64,000 nucleotides of DNA from contig OX336391.1 of assembly GCA_946902985.2 (NCBI GenBank), positions 70,037,947-70,101,946 of the forward strand, read 5' to 3'. How positions within the stretch are numbered: the stretch's first letter is position 1; each line of letters begins with the position of its first letter. Made by a program: the position numbers and the translations under genes. Under the pieces are notes generated by a model. It searched no databases. It saw nothing but the letters and a program-made list of their open reading frames with translations, and had not been told where the DNA came from. Source of the stretch: Meconema thalassinum (lineage: Eukaryota > Arthropoda > Insecta > Orthoptera > Tettigoniidae). This document shows positions 1 through 10,687 of the stretch, one piece after another.

Positions 1-116
1 TATAAACAAAAATGAATGTCATGTCATTTTGTTCTCATTACCATGTTCAAACCTGTGGATATTCGTTGAGTCCATAGGGAACCACTCATAAATTAAATTT
101 AAATTTTTGTTTTTAG

Positions 117-203
117 AAAATCCAACATGGCCTTGTACTTTTCCCAGTCAACAACAACATAGCAATTAATCAAGAAAGCAATCATCGTCCTAGTCATGTA
201 CAG
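117..203 (+). other. isolated exon-like open segment
   Basis: Plus-strand segment of 29 codons between an acceptor (gtttttag, ending at 116) and a donor (CAG|gtaatg at 204), with no stop in phase 0. It lies opposite the lower end of the minus-strand exon chain, so at least one of the two readings is probably wrong. No family is recognised. Only the open frame and the splice-like borders support it. Confidence 0.2.
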
Positions 204-272
204 GTAATGAATTTTTTTGTCTACCAGTTTTCAGTAGTGGTAAAATGGAATAGCATTTTATGTTAGGCTTAC

Positions 273-728
273 CTGAGTTTTAAATAGTTCACTGCCTAGA
301 AACAATGGTTGCACTTTACTGCGTCTCGGGTTTTCAGCGACTGCTACGGCGGTAAGGCTTTTCTTTCCAAGTTTCTAAAAATAAATAATATAAACCGTTA
401 TAAATACCTAAATTCTGGTTAGTACATGCATTTCATAAAGTAAAATATGAAGCAAGAAAATGAAACAAGTTAGTTTAAAAAAATAATCCCACCTTCACTT
501 GCAGTGGCTTATTGCTGTTTCCTTCTAGTGGGCTCAAAAGTGCAATGGTATCTTCTCTCTCAGACATGTAAGGTATACCAGTTATCTGCAAACAAATAAA
601 TTAAAAAATCAATAATTACCTAATCAATAAATAATTTCTTGTAAATATATATAAATCAATAAATGTATAAATGAATAAATATATACCTACCTCACAACAA
701 GGATAAGTATTTTCCACCAACACCAAAG
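273..728 (-). CDS. three exon-like segments of an unidentified gene (partial)
   Basis: Read on the minus strand, three consecutive open segments have splice consensus borders and compatible phases. They are 691-728 (acceptor aacag, donor gtaggt), 493-585 (acceptor tttgcag, donor gtggga; 31 codons) and 273-374 (acceptor tttttag, donor gtaagc; 34 codons). The 38-nt first segment brings in two bases and then stays in frame, and the other two are exact codon multiples. The predicted peptide includes VENTYPCCE, PYMSEREDTIALLSPLEG and AENPRRSKVQPLFLGSELF. It reads like ordinary soluble protein with no repeats, signal or membrane segment. I do not recognise the family. The gene would extend above 728; below 273 I see no clear continuation, except a possible short tail after an AG at about 192. 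It could be chance, but three matched exons in a row with good sites is unlikely to be. Confidence 0.42.
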
Positions 729-870
729 CTGTTAAACAAGACCAGGGGTTTCACGCAACGCAATGTGTTCAAAGGCTAAGTGAAAGAGGAAATGATAACG
801 ACATGTCTTTATATATGTTACGTTGCATGTATAATCATTTTTTCCCACGCTTTGAACATTCTGTTATCAT

Positions 871-1068
871 GCACGTGGACAGCTAACGTCCAAGGTGAAC
901 ACCTGTGACAGATCAAATTTCACGTCAACTTGCATTTTGTCACGTACGAAGCAAACAGGATGTGACTTGTTAACAGTTATGGTGCACTTGGACAGCTAAC
1001 ACCCAAGGTAGATCAAATTTCACTTGAACTTGCATTTTGTCACGTACGAAGCAAACAGGATGTAACTG
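871..1068. repeat. two-copy tandem duplication, about 101 bp period
   Basis: Two adjacent diverged copies start at about 871 and 984. Both carry the block tcacgtacgaagcaaacagg (second halves 101 bp apart). The second copy lacks about 12 bp near its start. The rest of 729-1560 shows no gene I can support; the short open frames there have no protein-like character. Confidence 0.6.
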
Positions 1069-1559
1069 GTTTAGCCCTCATGTGGTTTCACATGTGTTCA
1101 CATGCCTTTCGCTCTTCCCTGCCACCACGATGGTCAGATTATTTCACCTTCAAGCGTCATTGTCATTTTTCCATTGCACCTGTTGTCAAGTCAGATCAAC
1201 GCCTTCCAATAAGCTCAAATGACATTCACCTCCTGCTCGTCTGCAAGTTTGTTTTCTGTACTCGCTTCGACCAACATAGAACCAAGTTCTCATCACCGTT
1301 TACACGTTAAAGGTAAAATATCAGAAAAACGCACGCTCGCTCTGTCATACACCGACCCGCCGAAATAGCGATTGTTCTATTAAGCATGGTACTTGCGGTT
1401 AGCGACAGGTTCGTTGAAACACACACCCAGCAGTATCGTCTCTCTCAACCACCACGCTTCATAAACATTATAAACAGGTATAGAAAAAAAAGGTTTTTCA
1501 ACATGTATGGCGTTAGGCTAGGCCCTTTGTGAATTATTTTTTGGAAAAAATATCTACTA

Positions 1560-2366
1560 CATTTGAAAGGGGGCGTTAGCCCGAGTCCTAGGACACCTCG
1601 TACACGTCTCTAGCGTTATTGGTTCGTGAGAAATCAGCAAAAATCACAAAAAACACATGTTTAACCCAAAATCGAGTTTCCAATTTTTTTTTAATTACAA
1701 CAAATGGTCCATAGCAGAGAGGACGTCATCCCGAGTCCTTGGACCCGTCGTACACGCCTCTAGCGTGATTGGTTCGCGAGATATAACAAAAAGTCTAAAA
1801 TCACGTTTTTCCCCCCAAAAAAACCATGTTTGCAGCATTTCACCTTTTCGACACCTACATTCCCGTAAAGAGCGCAACGAGACGAAAAAAACGAATCCAA
1901 GCACGCCCTCCTAGCATGACTCCTTCTATTCCAAGGTTGCCAGGGGCTCACAACTTCCTAAGTGGCGCAGCTTCCCCACTACCATACTACTGTAAGGTTT
2001 TTATCCTAGAGACTTGAAATTTATTTTGGAGGTAGAAGGCATCGGTACCTTTCATTTATGCCATACAATTTTTTTTTGTAGAATTCCTAGTTTCCAAAAT
2101 ATAGGATTTTCAAAATTCGAGTCTTTTCAAAAAACATAAAAAGTAAAAAAGTGTCATTATAGAAAATAAAGGTCATAAAGACCATTCGTTTGAGCCATAG
2201 CACAACGTTCTATCATGTTCGGTTTTCAAACTATCACCTACTTTCGAAAACAAACATTTTCAAATGTTTTTTCAGAAATATTACGAGTGGTCCATAGCAA
2301 AGCCCCCGTCATCCCAAGTCCAACGACACCTCGTTTATCAACATCCGGCCATGGGTTCACCAGATA
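1560..2366. repeat. non-coding region built of a recurring module
   Basis: A module with the core cgagtcctaggacacctcg followed by tacacg, tctagcg and attggttcg recurs at about 1578, 1720 and, more diverged, 2306. A second block, acctacattcccgtaaagag, occurs at about 1850 and again at about 6770 on the far side of the LINE. This suggests that both flanks belong to one older dispersed repeat. No open frame here has protein-like composition. Confidence 0.4.
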
Positions 2367-2379
2367 TTGACAAATATTT

Positions 2380-2536
2380 CATGGCTAAAGCTTAGTAGTG
2401 GAGCAAAGAGGGTTCTAGAGTGGGGCAGAAGCACCACCACTCCCCTACTCTTAGAAGATCAGAGCGGTCAACCCATTCAAGGACGATTCTATTATGAAGA
2501 AGTGCAAAATACATTATATCCCAACGATTATCTCAT
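2380..2536 (+). pseudogene. Maverick/Polinton-type integrase, 3' part of the gene, segment 1
   Basis: The open frame has the linker typical just before the chromodomain in Maverick/Polinton-like integrases (LLLEDQSGQPIQGRFYYEE, then a short stretch ending DYLI). Such integrases splice the linear DNA element into the host genome. The frame stops being integrase exactly at the LINE insertion point (2536) and resumes at 6108 after the 11-bp target duplication. The catalytic DDE core is not in the window, so this is a C-terminal relic. A chromodomain Gypsy integrase is the alternative; the linker wording fits Polinton better, from memory of the families. Confidence 0.5.
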
Positions 2537-3169
2537 AACCCCGCCAACATGGGCCCAATGTTTGGGAAGCCAGGCTCTGCCTGTCACAAGCCAGGTCAAA
2601 GTGGTGAGTGATAGAGTAGTGTCACCTCTTTAAAAAACCTCGGTCCAGCTGACCCGGCTGGTAATACCTTGTAAGGGTCCCTTGCCAGGGTTACGGTGAA
2701 GTCCTCAACGGCATAGAGAGTGGAGTAGATGGACTACGGAACAGTGTAGATGGCGGAAGAGGCAGCCCAGTACTCGGGATAATGAGTAAAAGTATATGTC
2801 CATATAATAGGCATATATCAGACACCGAACTTCTCCCGGGATAAGGAGACCACCTTCTATCAAGTGCCAACGGTCATTTAGGAGGGCGGATGAGCGGGTA
2901 GAAGAAGGGCACTCTCTTGCCCTTGGGGTGGGAAACTGCTCCTAAAGGCCGAAAAGCCGACAGATGGCCAACGGCATAGAATGGAGAAGGCAACGGGAAA
3001 CCACTCCATTAAAGACCCGGCTGGATATCCCAAGAATCAGCAGCTCATGATGGAAAGCTCTTTGGTTAAATTCTCCGGAGGTAAAATAGCTCCCCATTCG
3101 GATCTCCGGGCGGGGACAACTAAAGGAAATAATTGTATTATTAACAAACGCAAGAAACAGAAATGCGTA

Positions 3170-6096
3170 AGGAAAATAGAAACATGGAATGTTAACACAT
3201 TATTAAAGGTGGGGAAGCAGGAAATCCTGAAAATAGAAATGAAGAGATTAAAAATAGAAATTCTCGGTATTTCTGAAATGAGATGGCCTGGCACGGGTGA
3301 CTTTTGGTCAGATGATTACAGAATAATCTACTCAGGGCCGGAAGACGGACCGCTCGGAAGAAATGGGGGTGATTATGAAAAAATCCATGGGACTCAGAGT
3401 AGCGGGATATGTGCAGCATAGTGATAGGATAATTCTAGTCAAGATAAATACGGAGCCAAACAATAGTGTTATAATTCAAATCCCATTTCTTCCGAGCGGT
3501 CCGTCTTCCGGCCGTGAGTAGATTATTCTGTAGTCATCTGACAAACTACAAATGAAGATGACGAGGAAATTGAAAGAATGTATGAAGATCTAAATCATCT
3601 GATAGAAGGAACACGAGCAGAAGACAATGTAATCATTAAGGTGGACATGAATGCAACGGTAGTGGAAGGAACAGAGGGAACAACTGTTGGGCAATTTGGA
3701 CTGGGAGTCCGTAATTTGAGAGATGAACGATTGATAGAATTCTGCACTTGGCATAAATTAGTCATAACAAATACACTCTTCAACCATCCCAAGAGAAGAC
3801 GATACACTTGGAAAGCTCCTGGAGACACGAGAAGAGCGCAATTTGATTACATAATGGTAAAAGAAAGGTTTAAGAACCAGGTTAAAAATTGCAGAAGTTA
3901 TCCAGGTGCAGATATCGTAAGCGATCGTAATCTAGTCATGATGCACGCGGAACTCAAATATAAGAACATCGTTACGAGAAAAACTGAGTATCTACAAGTG
4001 ACAAAACTTAAGATGCCAAATATTAGAGATGAGTTCCAAAGAAGAACAGATGCAATGATTGAAAGAAATACTGACATATTCGAGAAACCAATAGAAAGTC
4101 AGTGGGGAATTCTGAAGGAGGAAATACTAGGAACTGCAGAGGAACTGCTAAAAAATAAAAATAAAAACAACAGGAAAGCATGGATAAATGAGGAAGTTGT
4201 AGAAATGATAACTGAAAGAAGAAGGTTCAAAAACGCCACAAGTGACGAAGGAAAACAACAATATAGAAGACTGAGAAATGAAATGGTTAGGAAAAGCAAG
4301 CGAGACAATGAAAAATACTTATGTGATATATGTGATGAAATAGACACCGATTTTAAAGCAAATAACTTAGAAAAAGCATATGGAAATGTGAAGCAATTTT
4401 TTGGTGAGAAGAAACAGAAGACATGTGGTATTAAAGATGAGAATGGACAATACCTGTATGAAGAGGGAAAGGTTGGGACGAGATGGAAAGAATATCTAGA
4501 GAGCCTCTATGGAGATGAAGTTATGAATAAGGAAGTAATAGAGGAACAAGACCAGACAGATGCAGAGAATAGAGGTGACCAAATACTAAAATCGGAATTT
4601 AAAAGAGCACTGAAAGATTTAAAAGACAAAAAAGCACCAGGTGTAGAAAAAATCCCTGCAGAACTATTAAATAACTGCGGAGAGAAAGCTGAAGATGCAA
4701 TGTATGGAATGATATGCAAAATGTATGAAACTGGAATAGTACCAACTAACTTTACTAAGTGCATAATAATTCCAATTCCAAAGAAGGCCAGAGCACAAAA
4801 TTGCGATCAATTTAGGACATTAAGCCTGACAACACATGCATCTAAAATTCTTACACGTATTATACTTAGGAGAATAGAGAACAACCTTGATAACTACAGT
4901 ACAGACGGCCAATTTGGATTCAGAAGGGGCATTGGAACAAGAGAAGCAATATTAACTCTAAGACAAATAATTGAAAAGAGAAATAGAAAAGGAATACCAA
5001 CATATCTAGCATTCGTGGATCTGGAGAAAGCTTTTGACAACGTGAATTGGAATATACTGTTCAAGTTACTAAAGAAAGTGGGAATCTCTTATAGAGATAG
5101 AAGAATAATACATAGTTTATATAAGAATGAAAGGGGAATAATAAGATCTGGAAATAACCAGGAAGAGGTTGGAATAAGAAAAGGAGTACGACAAGGATGC
5201 TCGCTATCTCCTTACTTATTTAATTTGTATGTCCAAGATGCCATAAATAGGATAATAGAAGAGATTCAAGTTGGAGTAAATATACATGGGGAAAAGATTG
5301 ACATGCTCCGATTCGCAGATGACATTGCTTTAACAACAGAAAATGAAGATGATCTTCAACAGATACTTCATGTAATGAATAACATCCTTAAAAACGAATT
5401 TAACATGAAGATGAATAAAAATAAAACAAAAATACTCGTATGCAGTCGGAACCAGGAAGATCATAGAAGAGCACCAGCATTTTATATCGAGAATGATAGA
5501 ATACAACATGTGAAGAGAATATAAGTATCTGGGAAGCTTGATAACGTGTGATGGAACCAGCAAACGAGAAATTTGGACTAGAATTATTCAGGCAAAGAAC
5601 GCCTTTTATAGAAAGAAGAATCTCTTCACATCCAGAAGTATAGACATAAAAATAAGAAAAAGACTGTTGAAGACATACGTGTAGAGTGTGGCGTTGTATG
5701 GTAGTGAGACCTGGACAATAGGGAAGTCAGAAGAGAGGAAGTTGATGGCTTTTGAGGCTTGGTGCTGGAGAAGAATGCTTAAGATCAGTTGGATACAACA
5801 TATGACATATGACAAATGAAGAGGTATTCAGAAGAGCAGGAGAAAGTAAAAGCTTCATGAAGAGCCTGAAAGCAAGAAGAGCAAATATGTTGGGACATAT
5901 TCTCAGACATAATAGCCTACCAGCAAGAGTCATCGAAGAGATGTTAGATGGGAAAAACACTAGAGGAAGACCACCACTTGCATACATCACACAGTTAATG
6001 ACAGACACGAAGAGAAAATCATATCGTGAATTGAAGACGATGGCGGAGAATAGAGAAGATTGGCGAGTTGCTCCAAACCAGCCCCAGGGCTGTTAA
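3170..6096 (+). pseudogene. LINE endonuclease/reverse transcriptase, broken
   Basis: The N-terminal endonuclease begins near 3175 (ETWNVNTL, later GISEMRW). It continues through a damaged stretch at 3421-3577 into a 648-codon open frame (3578-5524). That frame has the rest of the endonuclease (DYIM, SDRNLVM) and an RT with AFVDLEKAFDNVNW, RQGCSLSPYLFNLY and the catalytic FADDIAL. A frameshift near 5520 separates the thumb and C-terminal part, which resumes with FRRAGESKSFMKS and ends at 6096; one further stop lies near 5684. In life the enzyme nicks target DNA and primes reverse transcription there. This copy is dead. The breaks are few, so the insertion is not very old. Confidence 0.85.
3309..3543. 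repeat. local inverted duplication inside the LINE
   Basis: Bases 3309-3371 recur as a reverse complement at about 3481-3543, with about three mismatches over about 61 bp. The inverted copy replaces the endonuclease coding segment expected there, so it is a damage event rather than part of the family consensus. The two arms could fold into a hairpin with a loop of about 110 nt. Confidence 0.85.
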
Positions 6097-6107
6097 CATA
6101 AGAGAGA

Positions 6108-6242
6108 GATTATCTCATTGAACGAGTAATTAAAGTCAAAGGTGCAAAATATTTTGTAAAGTGGTTAGGGTTTCCATCCACGTTTAATTCATGGGTCAAT
6201 AAACATAATTTTTTTGTAATAAAACCCTATTTATTTTTTTAG
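6108..6242 (+). pseudogene. Maverick/Polinton-type integrase, chromodomain segment 2
   Basis: After the repeated target site the frame continues in the same phase as the part before the LINE. It encodes a chromodomain: VIKVKGAKYFVKWLGF and NSWVNKHNF, with the aromatic cage positions (Y/F, W, W) in order. A TAG at 6240 ends it. Chromodomains on integrases steer insertion through histone binding. Only the C-terminal end of the gene is present in the window. Confidence 0.55.
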
Positions 6243-6950
6243 TTATTTAGTAAAAAAAATATTTACAAAAAGATGTATCACATTACCTTTCATTAATCCC
6301 ACCCTTTTGTTTTTTTTACATGTCCAATAATCTCTTTGTTCAACCCCATGCCAATCTTTTATCATGATGTTATACACCCACCCATCGTTTCAAACGTTGC
6401 GCTGCATGATAAGTCCATGATGAACCAAGGCTATGACATACTCAGTATAAAGCCCCACACTGTATAATGACACCTGCCTCTTATCTCTCTGGCTGCAAAG
6501 CACGTACATTGATAAGACCCCTTGTCTTGTCTTGCTAGCCGTGGGTCAGTCTCAATGCTTTCAATTCTCATTTCATCAAGCAAGTCCTCTCTCTGCGTGT
6601 GAGCCCAGGCAAGCCATGCCAAACAATAATAATAATAATAATGCATATGTGTTTTACCAACATCATAGCGCTTAACATAACGTGACTTCAAATCTGGTTT
6701 CTTACTTTTTCCCCGTTTTCCTCAACGATCTCGAAAAATTGACGGAAACCATGATTTCAGCTTTTCCATACCTACATTCCCGTAAAGAGGACAACGATAC
6801 AATTACATCAACATGCCCGTCATAAAAATCGCCTAATTCGTTTCCCAAATAACTCGAAAATTAACAAAAACACCTTTTCCATAAGAAAACCATGTAGGTA
6901 AAGCAACTTTCCCATACAATTACGTCATTTAACTTTTTGTTACGTCATGC
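6243..6950. other. non-coding interval between integrase relic and Rep element
   Basis: AT-rich DNA with a short (AAT)n run at about 6628 and a second copy of the acctacattcccgtaaagag block at about 6770. A minus-strand open stretch (6431-6691) has no recognisable motif. I see no supported gene. Confidence 0.4.
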
Positions 6951-6972
6951 GACAAGTTAAATCTTGTTAGAG

Positions 6973-7019
6973 TTCCAATCGTTAACCTTCGGCAGTCTCC
7001 GGAAATGTTCGGGAGATTG
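6973..7019 (+). repeat. left terminal direct repeat with hairpin (candidate nick origin)
   Basis: The block ttccaatcgttaac (from about 6972) plus the following hairpin recurs in the same orientation at 16298-16341. Here the hairpin is 6993-7019: 5' arm 6993-7001, 8-nt loop 7002-7009 (gaaatgtt), 3' arm 7010-7019 with one bulged base at 7013. The right copy has a different stem sequence that still pairs, with the bulge in the same place. Rolling-circle initiators commonly nick in or beside such hairpins. That this is the nick site is inference. Confidence 0.6.
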
Positions 7020-7097
7020 CGTATTTATGTGTGTACTGCTTTGTGCCGACAAGCGTTGTAGGTTACGTCATAATCTAAAAATAGAATTGAGTATTGG

Positions 7098-7133
7098 TAT
7101 ATATAAGAGACGCTACAAATGCATTCGATCAGT
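7098..7133 (+). promoter_or_regulatory. core promoter of the Rep gene: TATA box plus initiator
   Basis: A strong TATA box (tatatataag, 7098-7107) lies about 29 bp before TCAGT (7129-7133), the core of the arthropod initiator (TCAKTY), with +1 at about 7131. The spacing is canonical for RNA polymerase II. The first good ATG follows at 7160. The arrangement implies transcription in arthropod nuclei rather than in bacteria. Confidence 0.55.
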
Positions 7134-7159
7134 GCTTCTTGGTAGCTGAAAGTGTAAAG

Positions 7160-8642
7160 ATGTCTCTCTCTAAAGTGTTTAGTGTCCCCCAACTTATGGG
7201 GAACAGAATAAAGCCTACCAACGAGCAGTTTGGGTTGTGGTGGTTGTTGGAAAACCAGAACAATCTGGTTACAGACATTGGTAATATAAACTACACAGGA
7301 AACATGACGCTCCTAAGTGATACAAATGTTAATCTACTTACACCGATTACAGAGCCGTTTTGTGATAACATTATGGTGGTTAGGATATGTGAGAAAGTGG
7401 ACTGCTAAGAACAATTGGAAAATAGTAAGTCGTTGCTGCTAAAGAAAGAGGTGTGTGGTGCATTCAACCTCTATTTACATGGTAAATTCTCCAAGTTTAT
7501 TTCTGCCAAACATGGTGTTAAGGCAAAGCTACCATTTCCTCTACTCAACAACGAATGTGCAATGGCACGGGGACTGAGGGCACAAGTTGGGGAGAGAGGA
7601 ATGGTTAACGTTATGGAAAAGTATAAAAATCCTGTGGCTATACCATACAAAGTGGAGCTAGCTGATGTTAAATTAGATATTCTGTTAGCCGAACTTCCAG
7701 AGATATTGCAACAGCTTCGTGCTGAGGAGTTTTATCTTATGGATTTGGACATAACCCAAGATTTGGCTGGTGATTTTAACAAGGCAGAGATGTGTGATTA
7801 TCTAACATCGAATCACTACTTTTGTGTGCAAGGAGAGTAACGAGAAAAGTGTAATGTGATTGTGAAAAATGATAAAACGGTTGGTCTAGACTGTTTAACA
7901 TGGATGAACTCTAATTCTAGAATAAAGATATATAACAAATTTATATGTCAAATTACAAGTCCTGGTGTAAACAAAGTCATTGGAAACCATATTATAGACT
8001 TTATCCGATGTCCAGACACCCTTCTAAGGGAACCGTTTACGTCTTCCTTAGCTAAAGAACATGGTATTACAAGACTAGAGGCAACAATTTACAACTACAA
8101 AATGGATGGTGTATTTGACCCACTCAAAGATTGTGTTAGTGTATTAAAAGCCAACAAACATTACTTAAAAGAAGCGCCCATGTACTCGGTGCCAATTGCA
8201 TCCATGTGGACCAAACTATCGGATAACCTAAAAAATAGTTGATGTGTGGTGTTTAACAAAGTTTTGCAATTTGTCTATTGGGGTAATAAAAATACTCGGA
8301 AATTGACTGGTGTGCAAATCGAACTGCGCGATGGACAAGATCGGGAAAAAATGATAAACTATGCTCTCTCTGCCTATAGTTTTAATTACTTACCCGTAAA
8401 CTTTGTAGAAATTTTTAACGATGATTCTGGAAACAACAATGTTCGCATTATACAAAAATGCTACATTAAAGCTGGGGAAGCAATCTTTTCTCAATCCAGG
8501 ACATTGCTCTCCACAATTTCCGCAAACATGAACATTAGTGAATTAGGATTGACTCCTACAAATAATATTCTTCCCCAGGTGTTGAGAAAAAGAACCAATA
8601 AAACTAACAGACTTAAACCATACCCTCTTAAGGAAATTACCC
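7160..8642 (+). pseudogene. rolling-circle replication initiator (G2P/Rep_trans-like HUH type), decayed
   Basis: One reading frame of about 490 codons runs from ATG 7160 with no indel, broken only by three in-frame stops (TAA 7406, TAA 7838, TGA 8240). Motifs, in order, match the family of phage G2P and plasmid Rep_trans initiators. An acidic D-x-T-x-D strand (YLMDLDITQDLAGDF, about 7729) is followed by RIKIYNKF (about 7918; family pattern R-x-Y-[DN]-K), a C-terminal R-x-E ([12 protein letters not shown], about 8064), and then a tyrosine-rich stretch (NYALSAYSFNYLP, about 8358) that could hold the nucleophile. Such proteins nick one strand at a hairpin origin and stay linked to the 5' end. 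The 3' end is cut off by a LINE. A host gene is unlikely; the alternative is another HUH transposase type. The catalytic histidine pair was not identified with certainty. Confidence 0.55.
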
Positions 8643-8745
8643 CATTTATTTATTTATTTATCGTATGAAGAATGCATGTAGATGGATTTTACATATATAT
8701 ATACAAAATGAATGAACAAATGTGCAGTCACAAGCTCGTACAATT

Positions 8746-10530
8746 TTATAATTCTAGGTCTAGTTGTTTGACCCATTCTACTGCTCCCTTCGATGTATGG
8801 TGGACGTCTATTATCGTTCCTTCGAAAGCTCGAAGAGGACAGTCAGCAACAATGTGAAGGATTGTCTGTAAGGTGGCACCACAGTCAAAATTTGCAGAGC
8901 TAGCCCATCCCCTTTTGTGCAGTAGGTAACCACATCTGCCTTGTCCAGTTCGAATCCGGTTGATGATCCTCCACTGTCGCCTGGGGAGGTCGAATCCATG
9001 TATCCGCTTAGAAGGGTTCTCAACTAGATGTTTGTTGATTACTGAAGACTGCTCCCACTGTATTTTCCATGAATTGTTAACGTTGAAAGAGGATCCTTCA
9101 AGGTTGACTGCTGTGCGCCATGGTGGTTTCCTTGATTTCAAGCGTTGATGTTCTGCTTTTGCAATATCGTGATGAATGGGTAGCTGGGGATTCTGCTGAA
9201 TGTTTTCCCATAAATTTAGGAGAGCATCTGATCTTCTTAGGGCTGGAGGTGGAATGTTGCTGAGAACAGGCAGCCATAGCGTGTTCGTGCTCCGAATACA
9301 TCCCGTGATTATTCGCATTGCCTGATTGAGTTGCACATCTATCTTCTTAGTGTGAACACTATTGATCCAGGTTGGACAGCAGTATTCAGCAACAGAATAC
9401 GATAGGGCTAAAGCTGTGGATCTTAGAACTTGAGTATTAGCTCCCCATGATGTACCAGCAAGTTTCTGAAGTATATTATTTCTAGTTTTGACTTTAGCAG
9501 CCACATTTGATAGATGCTGCTTGAAAGTCAGAGTTCTGTCTAGTGTTATTCCCAAGTATTTTGGTGTACTGCAGTACGGTAACACTTGGACTCTGAATTC
9601 GACTTCTGGTTTGTAATTAGATTGTCTGTTGCGTAGGTGAAATGCAGATACAGCTGTTTTCTGAGGATTTAGGTGGAGGCACCATTTCTTGAAGTATACA
9701 CCCAAGGCTTCCAGATCAGCGGATAAAGTAGTTTCAGCGTCAGAAAATTCGGAGCACTGAGTCACCAAACAAATGTCATCAGCATAAATGAATTTTCTTG
9801 AAGATGTTTCCGGTAAGTCGTGTATGTACAGACTGAAAAGGAGGGGAGCCAGGACAGATCCTTGAGGTAAACCATCGTTTAATGTAAACACTCTACTTCT
9901 GTCATTATCAGAGTAGATCTGAAAGTACCTATTACTTAGCATATTGTTAAGTAAGGCCACGAGTTTACGACATGGGATAACACTCACAAATTTCAATAGG
10001 AGTCCTTCTCGCCAAACAGTATCATAGGCCGCTGACAGATCCAAAAAGGCAGCCACACTTATTGATTCCTTCTCATACCCATTCTCTATGTGCGTAGTGA
10101 GAGAAAGTACCTGATCGCTACAACTTCTCCCAGGTCTGAATCCTGCTTGCTCTATAGGAATGTGGTTGTTGATTGTTTCAAAAATTCTATTATAGATCAG
10201 GCGCTCAAGAAGCTTGTATGTGACACTTAGAAGTGCTATTGGACGATAGTTTTCCACTTTTGTGGGATCTTTATTTGGTTTCAGTATGGCTATTATTTTT
10301 GTTTTCTTCATCAGAGGTGGGATGTTTCCAGTTTGCAGGATATTTGAAAGGAAGTTGGTTAGCCATTTTACTGTAGCTGGTCCACAGTGAACCAGAAATT
10401 CAGGGTATATTCCGTCAAATCCAGCTGCTTTCCCTAGTTTAATACTTTTCATTGCATCTTTAGTTTCCTCTTCTTGGAATGCAATGGAGAATTCAGAAGA
10501 CTGTATGGCTGCTCTTTTCTTGGTGTTCAA
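8746..10530 (-). CDS. Jockey-type LINE ORF2: reverse transcriptase and C-terminal domain
   Basis: 594 open codons without a stop. Features in order: RT fingers (GKAAGFDGIYPEFL), template-binding region (NYRPIALLSVTYKLLE), palm (FLDLSAAYDTVWREG), LPQGSVLAPLLFSLYIHDLP, catalytic YADDICL, thumb, and a C-terminal cysteine/histidine cluster (TGQGRCGYLL, FDCGATLQTILHIVADC) typical of Jockey/LOA-like LINEs. It performs target-primed reverse transcription. The start of the protein lies beyond the Penelope insertion at 14294-15183. The open frame is intact, which suggests a recent insertion, but the element is 5'-truncated and interrupted, so it cannot be active. Confidence 0.9.
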   Translation of the reverse strand: MNTKKRAAIQSSEFSIAFQEEETKDAMKSIKLGKAAGFDGIYPEFLVHCGPATVKWLTNFLSNILQTGNIPPLMKKTKIIAILKPNKDPTKVENYRPIALLSVTYKLLERLIYNRIFETINNHIPIEQAGFRPGRSCSDQVLSLTTHIENGYEKESISVAAFLDLSAAYDTVWREGLLLKFVSVIPCRKLVALLNNMLSNRYFQIYSDNDRSRVFTLNDGLPQGSVLAPLLFSLYIHDLPETSSRKFIYADDICLVTQCSEFSDAETTLSADLEALGVYFKKWCLHLNPQKTAVSAFHLRNRQSNYKPEVEFRVQVLPYCSTPKYLGITLDRTLTFKQHLSNVAAKVKTRNNILQKLAGTSWGANTQVLRSTALALSYSVAEYCCPTWINSVHTKKIDVQLNQAMRIITGCIRSTNTLWLPVLSNIPPPALRRSDALLNLWENIQQNPQLPIHHDIAKAEHQRLKSRKPPWRTAVNLEGSSFNVNNSWKIQWEQSSVINKHLVENPSKRIHGFDLPRRQWRIINRIRTGQGRCGYLLHKRGWASSANFDCGATLQTILHIVADCPLRAFEGTIIDVHHTSKGAVEWVKQLDLEL

Positions 10531-10687
10531 CTGTAATTTGATATCCCTTTTGGTTTGATTGTCTTTTGTGTTCTTGGAAACTAAGACAAGAGTTTAGTGC
10601 TTTTCAGTCGGTCAACACGAATGTACCCAAAAGAGATGGGTTATGCCCTAATCCTGAAATAAATTACATGAGATTAATAAAACACTA

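Larger units (their letters stand above)
2537..6107 (+). mobile_element. RTE-like non-LTR retrotransposon, near full length
   Basis: The element is bounded by a perfect 11-bp target duplication, gattatctcat, at 2526-2536 and 6108-6118. Its 5' leader holds the gagaaggcaacgggaaacca motif (about 2984) known from RTE/BovB-like LINEs. One long coding region follows (apurinic-type endonuclease, then reverse transcriptase and a C-terminal domain), with no separate ORF1. The frame is now broken several times. Insertion was into an integrase relic, so this LINE is younger than that relic. The clade is given as RTE-like; assignment to a neighbouring clade is possible. Confidence 0.85.

Noticed and set aside
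1037..1310. Small plus-strand ORFs after the 101-bp duplication
   Set aside because: No ATG context, no homology seen, and the sequence lies in duplicated non-coding DNA.
7160..8642. Alternative genetic code explaining the in-frame stops
   Set aside because: Both TAA and TGA occur in Rep, while neighbouring intact ORFs (Gypsy, Jockey, Penelope) end at normal stops; decay is simpler.
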